Shown one piece after another: positions 1 through 7,499 of a stretch of 64,000 bases of DNA. Each line of letters starts with the position of its first letter. Position 1 is the stretch's first letter. The translations under genes were made by a program, and so were the position numbers. Below the pieces are notes generated by a model. The model had not been told where the DNA came from. It ran no database searches and was given only the letters and a program-made list of their open reading frames with translations. Source of the DNA: Pedococcus badiiscoriae (GTDB lineage: Bacteria > Actinomycetota > Actinomycetes > Actinomycetales > Dermatophilaceae); assembly GCF_013408925.1 (NCBI RefSeq), contig NZ_JACCAB010000001.1, forward strand, positions 2,418,001 to 2,482,000, written 5' to 3'.

Positions 1-177
1 GCGCATGGAGCGTTCTTCCTCCCCGGTCTCGGGCAGGTCCAGTCGCTGCACTAGGCCCAGGTGGCGGTCGCGGATGCAGATGACGACGATGCTGTCCTGA
101 GCGTGGAAGCCGAGGATGTAGGGCACGACGGTGAGCAGCTCACCGGGGCTGGTCAATGACAGGGTATGAGTGGGCAT
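1..177 (-). CDS. DUF4192 domain protein, N-terminal fragment (cut by window edge)
   Basis: The reverse strand reads an open frame from an ATG at 177 to the window edge (59 codons). It starts MPTHTLSLTSPGELLTVVPY and continues with ILGFHAQDSIVVICIRDR, the characteristic opening of actinobacterial DUF4192 proteins (SPGELL...VPYLLGF...DS.VV). A strong ribosome site GGAGGAGTCC lies just upstream of the ATG and fixes the start. DUF4192 has no established biochemical role. It is common on actinobacterial chromosomes and mobile elements, and here it sits in the mobile element that ends near 6100. The C-terminal part lies outside the window. Confidence 0.8.
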   Translation of the reverse strand, partial: MPTHTLSLTSPGELLTVVPYILGFHAQDSIVVICIRDRHLGLVQRLDLPETGEEERSMR

Positions 178-222
178 GAAGGACTCCTCCGGTTCATGGG
201 TAGTTGGACGGGAATGCAAGAA

Positions 223-247
223 GGCCCGCCACACGTTGTGGCGGGCC
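223..247. other. Perfect 11-bp hairpin upstream of the DUF4192 gene
   Basis: GGCCCGCCACA at 223-233 pairs exactly with TGTGGCGGGCC at 237-247 around a 3-nt loop. It lies about 45 bp upstream of the DUF4192 start on the leftward strand and is not followed by a T tract on either strand. It could be a leader attenuator of the leftward gene or a Rho-independent-like stop. The structure is seen directly; the role is a guess. Confidence 0.5.
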
Positions 248-413
248 CGTAAGTCCGAGGGGGTTTCTCCAACCCAGCAGTGGGCGTGGTTATCCCAACC
301 TCGTGATACCAATTATACCTTGAATTCAATTGGCACTGAAGGGGATTCGGTGCTTCACCCCCCCTCGGAGTGGCGTGCCCGGCTTGTCACTGGGTCCACC
401 TACCCTGGACGCC

Positions 414-599
414 ATGAGCACGTTCTTGACCGGCCGGCGACGGCTGAGCGCGTGGCACCAGGCATGGCGCGCCAAAACTGCCGACGCGGCGTGGATCGCC
501 GCGGACCAGACGGCCGGCCAGCAGGCCCTTGCGTGCGCTGTTGCGCAGTTACGCCGTGAGCGGCAGGAACGCCGCCAACGAGCTGGGACCTCACCATGA
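414..599 (+). CDS. Small basic hypothetical protein (61 aa)
   Basis: ATG at 414 opens a 61-residue frame beginning MSTFLTGRRRLSAWHQAWR and ending in an Arg/Gln-rich tail. The stop overlaps the ATG of the next gene (ATGA at 596-599), which supports translation as a pair. A TACCCT box seven bases before the ATG looks like an extended -10 of a leaderless gene. The protein is rich in Ala, Arg and Gln and probably helical. I recognise no family. It sits in the mobile element, upstream of a helix-turn-helix-like gene. The start is fairly secure because the upstream in-frame residues do not look coding. Confidence 0.5.
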   Translation: MSTFLTGRRRLSAWHQAWRAKTADAAWIAADQTAGQQALACAVAQLRRERQERRQRAGTSP

Positions 600-1017
600 G
601 CGTCGCTGCCCTACCCCGCGTCGAGGGTCGGCACCGCAATCGGGCGCTGGCCGCGGCACGACGAGCGCGCGCCATCGAGCTGCGCACCCAGGGATGGACC
701 TACGAAGCCACGCGGCAGAGCTCGGCTACGCCAACCGGGGAACGGTCTTCCGGATCGTCAGCAACGCGCTTGAAGCACGAGAGACCGACGCTATTGAAGA
801 ACTTCGCCTGCTCGAGCGCGAACGGCTCGACGCCCTGCAAGCTCCGCTTTGGGACGCTGCCATGACGGGGGACGTCAGCGCGGCCAACGCCATCCTCCGC
901 ATCATCCAGGCACGGGTCCGGTTGCTCGGACTGGCGGAAGGGCCACGCTCGGAACTTGCGGCTCCGAGAACCGTCGTCGTGTCTTGCCTGCCCATCGGAA
1001 CGGACGCCTCCCTGTGA
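596..1017 (+). pseudogene. Frameshifted helix-turn-helix small protein
   Basis: From ATG 596 the frame reads a basic helical start (RALAAARRARAIELRTQ, then GWTYEA) and then turns into non-protein-like sequence after about 710. From about 710 the next frame continues the protein convincingly (AAELGYANRGTVFRIV, then NALEARETDAIEELRLLERE and IIQARVRLLGLAEG) to a stop at 1017. Joining the two restores GWTYEA-x-AAELGYANRGTV, a helix-turn-helix typical of small element-borne regulators or terminase-small-subunit-like proteins. One base appears to be missing near 709-711. This is a real frameshift (dead gene), a recoding site or a sequencing error; I cannot tell which. Function is unknown beyond probable DNA binding. 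Confidence 0.6.
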
Positions 1018-1140
1018 AGCCGCTGGCACCCCAGGCCGAGCATCTGTTGCCTGCCCAGTGACGCCAAAGCGCTCTGCCCACGGCGCCCTGGACGGCCCTC
1101 TGTTCGGGCTGGCGCCCTCCCTTCGGGCCGCCGCGGCCTG

Positions 1141-1527
1141 TCACAAGGGTCTGGGGGAGCGGCCGGAGGGGTCGAACCTGATCGCGGCAAAGGTGTCCCT
1201 GGCGACGGCGATGCCGTGGCGGCGAGCGAGCGTCACGAAGGCGCGGATCAGGTACCAGCCGGCGGCGTTCACGCTAGCCTCGAAGGCGCGGTAGTTCCGC
1301 TCCCAGTGGTCCGACGTGGCCGGGTCCCGCTCGATGAGTGCGATCCGTGCCGCGTTGAACAGCCATGCCACTTCGTCTGGCGCCTGTTCTGCGTTCCACG
1401 AGTAGGCCTCAGACAGCTCCAGGGCGACGAGCGACTCTCCGAGATGCAGCAGGAAGTCCTCCAGCTCCATCTCGAAGCGCTCAAAGGGTTCGTGTTCCAT
1501 CTCGAGGTGCTCCACTGATTCGGTCAT
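1141..1527 (-). CDS. Hypothetical acidic protein (128 aa)
   Basis: The frame starts at ATG 1527, with AGGAGAAAGGACC shortly upstream as a ribosome site. The N-terminus is strikingly acidic (MTESVEHLEMEHEPFERFEM). The centre is mostly helical with several Trp residues (YSWNAEQAPDEVAWLFNAAR, HWERNYRAFEASVNAAGWYL). No membrane segment or known motif is visible. It lies 89 bp downstream of the replication gene on the same strand, so it may be a cargo or accessory gene of the element. I do not recognise the family. Confidence 0.6.
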   Translation of the reverse strand: MTESVEHLEMEHEPFERFEMELEDFLLHLGESLVALELSEAYSWNAEQAPDEVAWLFNAARIALIERDPATSDHWERNYRAFEASVNAAGWYLIRAFVTLARRHGIAVARDTFAAIRFDPSGRSPRPL

Positions 1528-1616
1528 ACTGCTGGGTCCTTTCTCCTGGGTGTTATCGGTTGGCTCGCGTGTGTATGGGCTCGGGTCGGTTTTGGGGTGA
1601 AGGGCTCTGCTCTGCG

Positions 1617-3647
1617 TCAGCTTGGGCGTGGCGGCGCTCCGGTCGCCGGGGGCGGCTCACGGTCGATCCAGAGAACGGCTCCGGTTTCGACCTCGACATA
1701 GAGGGCCGAGCCGTCTTCCCCGTCCTCGACGCGGACCCGTTCGTTCTCCACAAGGCGGTCGTAGTAGGTCCGGCGCTGGACGTCGTACAGCAGCTTGCGC
1801 GCATGGGCGGTGTCGGGGATGCCGAGTGCGTCCGCGAGCCAGTCGGGATCGAAGAGGTAACGCCACCAGCGCCCGTGAAGGTCGCGGAAGGCCAGCCCAT
1901 CGCGTTTGAGCCTGCTGAGGCGCCCGCGGATGGTGGAGGCCGGTACGCCGGATTCTTCGGCCAGCTCCCGCACTGTCTTTCCTCGGCCCGCTGGCGCGGC
2001 CGGGATGCCGCGCCGAGGACCGGTGGCTGGCGGTTGTGCAAACACTGCGGAGGCGCTCCCCGGTGTCACTCGAACCAGGAAGCCGGATCGGGTTCGCAGC
2101 GGCCAGCGCCAGTGCGGCAGGAGGGCGAACGTGGCTTCGGCTCCTGGCCCGTTCCCGGCCGTGCCGAAGAGGCGGTGCACACCGTGCTTCGGCACCAGAA
2201 CAACAGAAGACCCCACCGTTTTACCGGTGGGCTCTTCTGTTGTTCTGGTTACGGTTGAGGGGAAGGTCAGCTCTAGGCGGTCGATTGCTCCAGGGCTCTG
2301 CTTGCGAGTGATCCAGCCTTGTTCACACAGGCGTGCCACCACGGCGGAGACTCGGGCCAGCGGCAGGTCCGTGGCCTGGGAGATCTGTCGCTGGGCTTGA
2401 CGGACGACGCGGGCGCGCTGAAGGCGCGCCTTGCCCAGCAGGTAGTCCACGACGACCCGATCGGTGGCTCTGGCCCGGCCACTTCGGGAGCGTGCTTCGA
2501 CGGGGGAGGAGTCGTAGGCGGGGAGGTAGGCGTCGAGCCAGCAGTCGCAGGCGCTGGTGGGCTGAACGCGCGACCGCTGCTCAGAGACCCGCGCGATCGC
2601 GCCCGCCAGGGCGCGGTCCCACTCCAGTTCTGCGTCCTGCGTGCCTCCGGGCCTGCCGGCTCGGGTGGCCACGCGGGGCAGGAACTCCATGCGGAGCTCC
2701 TGCAGGGCGGCCTCCAGGCCCTGATGGCCGGTGCTTGCACCGCGAACCATCTGCAGGACGGGCCCCAGGATGGCAGGGTGCAGCCGGTCGGTGGCCAACG
2801 CCTTCAGGACCTGGTCCGCCGCCTCGCGCATCCACTGGCAGGGATCGCCACCGGGCACTCGGCCCAGGAATGCCGCGACGACGGAGTCGGCCTCGGCATC
2901 GTTGCCGGCGTCAAGTGACAGGCTCTGAGCCGAACCAGGGGAACCCGGTGCGCATGACGTGCGGCGTTGCGCTGGCGTGTGGTCGCTGACGGCGCGCAGC
3001 CGGTCGAACCAGTGGCTCAGCCGCGCTGTGGTCACCTGGAAGGGCGCGAAGTCGGGTGGAAGGTCTCCGCGCCCGTGGCCCAGGATCACGGCAATCTGTG
3101 CCTGGCCACGGTACTCAGCCAGCAGAGCCGGTCGAGCTCCAGCTGGGCGTTCGGCCCGCACGAGCTGACACCCTCTTGCCGATGGCGCCGGCCCATTGCT
3201 GACGCGCAGATAGGCGTGAACGCCGCCGCTCGGGGTTGGGCGTTTGCAGTGCTCCGGGAGCTCGGCGAGGACGGCTCGGATCGTCTCTCCCTTGGTGGTG
3301 CTGTCCCGCATCCCGGGCGCTTCCACGTCGAGGACCACCACGGCCAGCGGGCCCCCGCAGGCCACCGCCCAGCCGGCGGGAGCCCGGCCGGCCCAGGAGA
3401 GAATCTGGTCGTCGGATGGCTGGTGGTCGGTGTAGTTCACGGGACCAGTGCGCCACCTGACCATTGGGGCCTTGTTGCGCCCGACAGGAATCATGTGGAG
3501 GCCCAGGGTTTCGTGCAGTCTGGCCAGGTCCTCGTTGCGCCACTGCGCCCACCCGGGCGTAGTCGGCAGCACGGACGCGAGGTGAGCGTTCGGCACCGTC
3601 GTGCCCGGTAGCCTGCGGGCGGAGGAGGTCACCGGCACCCACCGCAC
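1617..3647 (-). CDS. Prim-Pol type replication/primase protein of an integrative element
   Basis: 676 residues. The first ~210 match the bifunctional primase-polymerase (AEP/Prim-Pol) fold: GWAVACGGPLAVVVLDVEAPG carries the acidic metal-binding D-x-E, and TPSGGVHAYLR is the conserved SGG-x-H motif. The middle is a mixed region with Arg-rich helices. Two winged-helix-like segments follow, one around QISQATDLPLARVSAVVARL and one around TVRELAEESGVPASTIRGRL. This layout is typical of replication initiators of actinobacterial plasmids and integrative elements, which prime or initiate replication of the excised circle. The start at 3647 overlaps the preceding small gene by 19 bp, implying coupling. 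A 56-bp palindrome lies inside the coding sequence (2194-2249). The exact start is uncertain because the first ~30 residues are low in recognisable homology. Confidence 0.75.
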   Translation of the reverse strand: MRWVPVTSSARRLPGTTVPNAHLASVLPTTPGWAQWRNEDLARLHETLGLHMIPVGRNKAPMVRWRTGPVNYTDHQPSDDQILSWAGRAPAGWAVACGGPLAVVVLDVEAPGMRDSTTKGETIRAVLAELPEHCKRPTPSGGVHAYLRVSNGPAPSARGCQLVRAERPAGARPALLAEYRGQAQIAVILGHGRGDLPPDFAPFQVTTARLSHWFDRLRAVSDHTPAQRRTSCAPGSPGSAQSLSLDAGNDAEADSVVAAFLGRVPGGDPCQWMREAADQVLKALATDRLHPAILGPVLQMVRGASTGHQGLEAALQELRMEFLPRVATRAGRPGGTQDAELEWDRALAGAIARVSEQRSRVQPTSACDCWLDAYLPAYDSSPVEARSRSGRARATDRVVVDYLLGKARLQRARVVRQAQRQISQATDLPLARVSAVVARLCEQGWITRKQSPGAIDRLELTFPSTVTRTTEEPTGKTVGSSVVLVPKHGVHRLFGTAGNGPGAEATFALLPHWRWPLRTRSGFLVRVTPGSASAVFAQPPATGPRRGIPAAPAGRGKTVRELAEESGVPASTIRGRLSRLKRDGLAFRDLHGRWWRYLFDPDWLADALGIPDTAHARKLLYDVQRRTYYDRLVENERVRVEDGEDGSALYVEVETGAVLWIDREPPPATGAPPRPS
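2194..2249. repeat. 56-bp near-perfect inverted repeat inside the replication gene
   Basis: A 17-nt outer arm ACCAGAACAACAGAAGA (2194-2210) is exactly repeated in reverse complement at 2233-2249. The inner eight positions continue pairing with one mismatch (2211-2218 with 2225-2232), leaving a 6-nt loop TTTTAC. The whole stem is about 25 bp. It falls within codons for a Thr/Glu/Pro/Val-rich linker between the primase part and the C-terminal winged helix. Candidate roles are a replication origin (origins inside initiator genes are known in actinobacterial elements), a cruciform protein-binding site or an mRNA hairpin. Confidence 0.85.
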
Positions 3648-3847
3648 GCGAAGAGCGAGGCGAGACGTGCCCGCTGTTGGGGTGACAACGGGGGCGCCCC
3701 AGCAACGATGTCGGTGACGGCGGCGGTGATCCCTTCTGCCGCTAGGTCCCGCCGGGTGTCGGCTCCGTGGGCCGTGTCAGGGAGGAGACTCTGTGCTGTC
3801 GGATCCGTGGGCGCGGTGACGTCGCGCGGTCGAGCGGGCATGGGCAC
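3629..3847 (-). CDS. Small hypothetical protein upstream of the replication gene (72 aa)
   Basis: ATG at 3847 follows a good AGGAGTGCCC ribosome site. The product begins MPMPARPRDVTAPTDPT and ends in a helical, Leu/Arg-rich tail (SPQQRARLASLFACGGCR) that resembles the C-terminus of small proteins often encoded near replication or excision genes of actinobacterial elements. Its last 19 bp overlap the start of the Prim-Pol gene, so both are probably translated together. There is no catalytic motif; the role is unknown. Confidence 0.55.
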   Translation of the reverse strand: MPMPARPRDVTAPTDPTAQSLLPDTAHGADTRRDLAAEGITAAVTDIVAGAPPLSPQQRARLASLFACGGCR

Positions 3848-3952
3848 TCCTGCAAAGGAAGTGCGTGATGCCCATCCGCGCGGTTCGGTCGTAGACCGGG
3901 GCTTGTGAGACCGCCAGTCTCGCTGGCTCTTGGTCGGCTCCCAACCTACATC

Positions 3953-4309
3953 TCAAGTCGCTTCTCGGCGAGGCATGCGACGCCAGTCGTCCGTGAGGTG
4001 GCGGACCGTGATCTCTTTCTCACCGCTGTCGATGACCTCACGCAGCCGGGACTTCCGAACCTTCCACAACCGCAGGCAACGCTCGCAGGTCATCTCGACC
4101 CACTCATGCGGAGCCCCGGGGTAGTCCTCCTCGCCGTACTCCGTGCGGATGACCCCACCGATGACCTTGGCGACCTTTGTCGGGCCGCGTCGAGGGTGGT
4201 CACACCGCACTACCAACCGTGACTGCTCATCGGGGACTGCCTTCAGGGACTGGAAGGCGCGGGGCTGCGCTACGTCTGCGGCCACCTGGTTGCCGAACCG
4301 GAGCTCCAT
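3953..4309 (-). CDS. Hypothetical protein with cysteine pairs (118 aa)
   Basis: The frame starts at ATG 4309 (MELRFGNQVAADVAQPRAFQ) with GGCAGGAT upstream as a weak ribosome site. It contains one early Cys-His (VVRCDHPRR) and a CxxC (EMTCERCLRLWKVRKSRL), which together could bind zinc, followed by a basic tail (LTDDWRRMPRREAT). This suggests a small nucleic-acid-binding or adaptor protein, but no family was recognised. It lies between the replication module and the recombinase on the same strand. Confidence 0.6.
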   Translation of the reverse strand: MELRFGNQVAADVAQPRAFQSLKAVPDEQSRLVVRCDHPRRGPTKVAKVIGGVIRTEYGEEDYPGAPHEWVEMTCERCLRLWKVRKSRLREVIDSGEKEITVRHLTDDWRRMPRREAT

Positions 4310-4398
4310 GTCCGAAATCCTGCCTCAGAAGGTGAACCGTCGGAAGAGCCAGGTGAGGGCCAGGGAGCGGGTGCGCATCGAATGCGTTGACCGTTCGC

Positions 4399-4617
4399 TC
4401 AACGGCGGCCAGCGCCCTCAGGCCGAGTCTCTCCAGTAGCCGACGACGCCGGCAGCTGCCCCCGTGGATCACATCTGCGGGTGTTCTTCGCGTCGGCAGG
4501 CTCGGCCCACCAGCTGTGGGTGAGGAGGGAAGAGAGGTGGTCCCGGTCGACAAGCAGGTAGCCGCACCCCTTCGCGCAGTGGCGGCATCGAGCGTAGGCG
4601 ACTCGGCGATTACGCAC
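4399..4617 (-). CDS. Possible small cysteine-rich protein overlapping the recombinase end
   Basis: A GTG at 4617 overlaps the recombinase stop (4610-4612) and opens a 72-codon frame beginning VRNRRVAYARCRHCAKGCGY. The CxxCxxxC spacing followed by D and H could form a small zinc site. The C-terminal half is low-complexity and Arg-rich. The ribosome site is weak, and the frame may extend upstream only as a shadow of the recombinase. It would fill the gap between the recombinase and the 118-aa gene. Treat it as tentative. Confidence 0.3.
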   Translation of the reverse strand: MRNRRVAYARCRHCAKGCGYLLVDRDHLSSLLTHSWWAEPADAKNTRRCDPRGQLPASSATGETRPEGAGRR

Positions 4618-6070
4618 GCTTGCCGGTACGTCCCCGTGGGTTTGTGTCCCAAATGGTCGGATCGGCGTGGTCGGGGCTGCCACGGATTCGTTGGAACGCA
4701 ATGGCCTCGTCCTTCCAAGTCATGCCGACGGTTGCGGGATCGAAGGTGCGTCGACCTCGCCCGATGGGTTCCAGTGTGACGTCCAGGAGTACTCGCAGGA
4801 CCTCACGTTGGTTGTCGACGTGGAGGGCATCCCAGGCGGCCTGGACGTCGGCGGCGGTGACCAGGCGACCCAGCGCGGGGGAGCGGGCCGTCCTAGCCAG
4901 TGCCGCCGTGACCTCGGACAGCTCGGCTTTGAGGCGTCGCGACCCGGCAGCGAGCTGGGACCCGTCGATGTCACCGGCCGCGTAAGCCTCGGCCAGGCCG
5001 TCGAGCCGTTGGCGGAGGCGCCGTTCATCATCCACCAGTTGTGCTGTCTCGTCCTCGGCCTCGCGCCGGGCGAACAGGCCCGCGGCGTCGGGCATGGACA
5101 GTCGGCCCACGACCGTTGCGACCACGAGCTGGTCGACCGGCTCGCCGCGGCGCACCACGTGCCGGCGGGTCTCGCACATGTACACCGGCCCGCGGGGCTC
5201 GGTCGTGCCGAAGATCCGGCCGCCACACACCGCGCACCGGGCCACCCCGGACAGCAGATGTCGCCGTGGGCGACCAGGGCGGCGCCTGGAAGGGTCGGAC
5301 AGGATGGCCCCCACTCCGACCCAGGTGTCGGAGTCCAGGATCGCGGGCCATCCCGCGTCGCCGACGACCTCACCACGGTGGACCCGAAGACCGGCATACC
5401 GCGGGTTGGCCAGCATCCGCCGCAGCTCGGTGGGGCGCCACGTGCCTCCGGTCGTCGTGGTTACACCACGGGCGGTCAGTTCCACCACGATGCCCCGCAG
5501 GCTTGCCCCGCCTAGCAGGGCGCCCGCGGCTCGCTTTACCTCCGCAGCCTCCTCCTCGCGGACTGTCACCCCATCCGGCTCGAAACCGAAGGCGCGCCGA
5601 CCCCGGTGCGGTGCGCCGTTCTCAGCCCGCTGGTCGCTGGCCGCACGTTGCCGGGCCGACTTCCGCTCGACCTCGGCCCTGGCCACGGCTCCCTTGATCC
5701 GCGCGAACATGCGTCCGTTGTCCGTGGCCAGGTCCACGTCACCGCCCACCGATGCCAGGGCGACCCGCTTGCGGTCTGCCAGGTCGATGAAGTGCTCGAT
5801 CTCGATCGGCCGACGGGTCAGTCGGTCCAAGTCCCACACCACGACGGCGTCGACCTCGCCCGCTTCCAGGGCGGCCAGCATCCGTTCGTACGCCGGTCGC
5901 GGCTTCGTACTGCTCGCCGAAACGTCGTTGTCCTCGAACACCTCACCGACCACCCAGCCCATGTCGGCCGCCTTTGCCTCGCAGCCCCTCAGCTGGCGCG
6001 TCACGCCGAGCCGAGTGCCCTCCGGATCGGACGAGATGCGGACATAGATCGCGGCGGTGCGTTTGCCCAT
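4610..6070 (-). CDS. Large serine recombinase (integrase) of the element
   Basis: 486 residues from ATG 6070 (MGKRTAAIYVRISSD). The N-terminal resolvase domain shows YVRISSD with the catalytic serine, the G-x-x-RQ-x-x-x-C segment, YERMLAALEAGEVDAVVVWD, LDRLTRR and ARAEVERKSARQRAASDQ. A recombinase domain follows (GRRAFGFEPDG, the ATTTGGTWRPTELRRMLANP-like block, YAGLRVHRGEVVG), then a zinc ribbon (CAVCGGRIFGTTEPRGPVYMC) and a coiled coil (ETAQLVDDERRLRQRLDGL). This is the standard large serine integrase architecture. It lies leftward, with its start about 30 bp from the junction with the truncated cpaF gene, as expected for an integrase next to its attachment site. A longer upstream frame exists, but its extra residues come from the target gene side. 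Confidence 0.92.
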   Translation of the reverse strand: MGKRTAAIYVRISSDPEGTRLGVTRQLRGCEAKAADMGWVVGEVFEDNDVSASSTKPRPAYERMLAALEAGEVDAVVVWDLDRLTRRPIEIEHFIDLADRKRVALASVGGDVDLATDNGRMFARIKGAVARAEVERKSARQRAASDQRAENGAPHRGRRAFGFEPDGVTVREEEAAEVKRAAGALLGGASLRGIVVELTARGVTTTTGGTWRPTELRRMLANPRYAGLRVHRGEVVGDAGWPAILDSDTWVGVGAILSDPSRRRPGRPRRHLLSGVARCAVCGGRIFGTTEPRGPVYMCETRRHVVRRGEPVDQLVVATVVGRLSMPDAAGLFARREAEDETAQLVDDERRLRQRLDGLAEAYAAGDIDGSQLAAGSRRLKAELSEVTAALARTARSPALGRLVTAADVQAAWDALHVDNQREVLRVLLDVTLEPIGRGRRTFDPATVGMTWKDEAIAFQRIRGSPDHADPTIWDTNPRGRTGKRA

Positions 6071-6071
6071 G

Positions 6072-6106
6072 CCAACCACTGTACTAAAGCAAGGTTGGTG
6101 CTCAAG
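6072..6106. other. Attachment junction (att) of the integrated element
   Basis: Between the recombinase start (6070) and the first codons with clear CpaF homology (about 6101) there is only ~30 bp. The sequence CCAACC (6072-6077) is mirrored by GGTTGG (6093-6098), giving partial dyad symmetry like serine-integrase sites. The CpaF-like reading LKIPLRDVASMQCRQP begins at 6101, so the crossover should fall around 6085-6105. The partner junction and the 5' part of cpaF lie outside the window, so the core cannot be fixed here. Confidence 0.55.
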
Positions 6107-6628
6107 ATCCCGCTCAGGGACGTGGCATCCATGCAGTGCCGGCAACCGAGCCTCGAAGGCACCGGGGAGATTCCGCTGCGTCGGCTTGTCAAAGAGGCGC
6201 TGCGGATGCGCCCGTCGCGGATCATCGTGGGCGAGGTGCGCCAGTCGGAGAGTCTCGACCTGCTGATCGCCCTCAACAGCGGCCTACCGGGCATGTGCAC
6301 CATCCACGCCAACAGCGCGCGTGAGGCCATCACGAAGATGTGCACGCTGCCCCTGTTGGCCGGGGAGAATGTCGGCAGCCGGTTCGTCGTTCCCACCGTC
6401 GCCGGCTCGATCGACATCGTCGTGCACGCCGCTCTCGAGCACGACGGGGTCCGCCGGGTGCGCGAGATCGTCGCCGTCCCCGGTCGCGTCGAGGGCGACG
6501 TCGTCGAGACGGCCGACATCTTCACGCAGCGCGACGGCATCCTGTGCCGAGCCGAGGGGTTCCCGCCCCATGCCGATCGGTTCCGGCGAGGCGGCTACGA
6601 CATCGCTGCCCTCCTGAGCCAGGAGTGA
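6101..6628 (+). pseudogene. cpaF: 3' remnant of cpaF/tadA, Tad pilus assembly ATPase, cut by element insertion
   Basis: The frame encodes the C-terminal catalytic part of a CpaF/TadA-type secretion ATPase: MQCRQPSLEGTGEIPLRRLV, ALRMRPSRIIVGEVRQSESL (Walker B-like region), then LNSGLPGMCTIHANSAREA (the His-containing segment), REIVAVPGRVEGDVVETADI and a stop at 6628. The N-terminal half with the Walker A motif is missing; upstream sequence switches to the serine recombinase region. The intact protein would power assembly of the type IVc pilus with TadB and TadC. TadB starts 4 bp downstream. As it stands the gene has no native start or promoter, so the ATPase is presumably not made unless the element excises. 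Confidence 0.88.
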
Positions 6629-6632
6629 CGAC

Positions 6633-7499
6633 ATGACGGGATTCGTCGTCGGGCTGCTCCTGGGCTGTGGCCTCTTCTGCCTGTGGTGGTCGGCCTGGGT
6701 GCCCGAGCCCCCGTCCACCAGGCGTCGGCGGGTGTCGCTGATGGACCGCCTGCGCGATGAGCTCGTCCAGGCGGGCTACCAGTCCGTGGGTCCGCGCAGC
6801 CTGGTTGCGGCCTGCCTGGCGGCCTTCGTGAGTGTCGCCCTCGGCGTCCGCGCCACGACCGAGGTGGTGCCGGTGGCCCTGTGCTTCGCCCTCATGGCGG
6901 GGTACGCACCCTTCGCCCTCGTGCGGGCGAGGGCGCGGCGACGTCGGTCGCACCTGCGCGAGCTGTGGCCCGACGCGGTCGACAACATCACGTCTGGCGT
7001 CCGCGCAGGTCTGGCCCTCCCCGAGGCACTCAGCCAGCTCGCGGTACGCGGTCCGCAGGAGCTGCGGCCGGCGTTTCAGGCGTTCGCCGAGGACTACCGC
7101 ACCAGTGGACGGTTCAACGACTGCCTCGACGACCTCAAGGACCGGCTCAGCGACCCGGTGGGGGACCGGCTGGTCGAGTCCCTGCGCATCGCGCGCGAGG
7201 TGGGCGGGAGCGATCTCGGCGGGCTGCTGCGCACGCTCTCCACCTTCCTGCGTGAGGACAGCCGCACCCGGTCCGAGCTCGAGACGCGGCAGGGCTGGAC
7301 CGTCAACGCGGCCCGCCTCGCGGTCGCGGCTCCTTGGGCCGTGCTGGCGATGCTCTGCACGCGACCCGAGTCAATCCAGGCCTATGCGACCGCGACGGGC
7401 ACCGTGGTCCTGTTCGTCGGGGCCGCCGTGAGCGCGGCGGCATACCGGATCATGGTCTTCATCGGGCGCCTGCCCGAGGACGAGCGAGTGTTGCGATGA
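6633..7499 (+). CDS. tadB: Tad pilus inner-membrane platform protein TadB
   Basis: 288 residues from ATG 6633, 4 bp after the cpaF stop. N-terminal hydrophobic helices (FVVGLLLGCGLFCLWWSAWV, then LVAACLAAFVSVALGVRATT) precede the type II secretion system F domain: RRRSHLRELWPDAVDNITSG, VRAGLALPEALSQLA, then LKDRLSDPVGDRLVESLRIA and GLLRTLSTFLREDSR. Two C-terminal membrane segments follow (LAVAAPWAVLAMLC, VVLFVGAAVSAAAYRIMV). TadB and TadC form the platform on which the CpaF motor acts. The stop overlaps the tadC start by 4 bp. Confidence 0.88.
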   Translation: MTGFVVGLLLGCGLFCLWWSAWVPEPPSTRRRRVSLMDRLRDELVQAGYQSVGPRSLVAACLAAFVSVALGVRATTEVVPVALCFALMAGYAPFALVRARARRRRSHLRELWPDAVDNITSGVRAGLALPEALSQLAVRGPQELRPAFQAFAEDYRTSGRFNDCLDDLKDRLSDPVGDRLVESLRIAREVGGSDLGGLLRTLSTFLREDSRTRSELETRQGWTVNAARLAVAAPWAVLAMLCTRPESIQAYATATGTVVLFVGAAVSAAAYRIMVFIGRLPEDERVLR

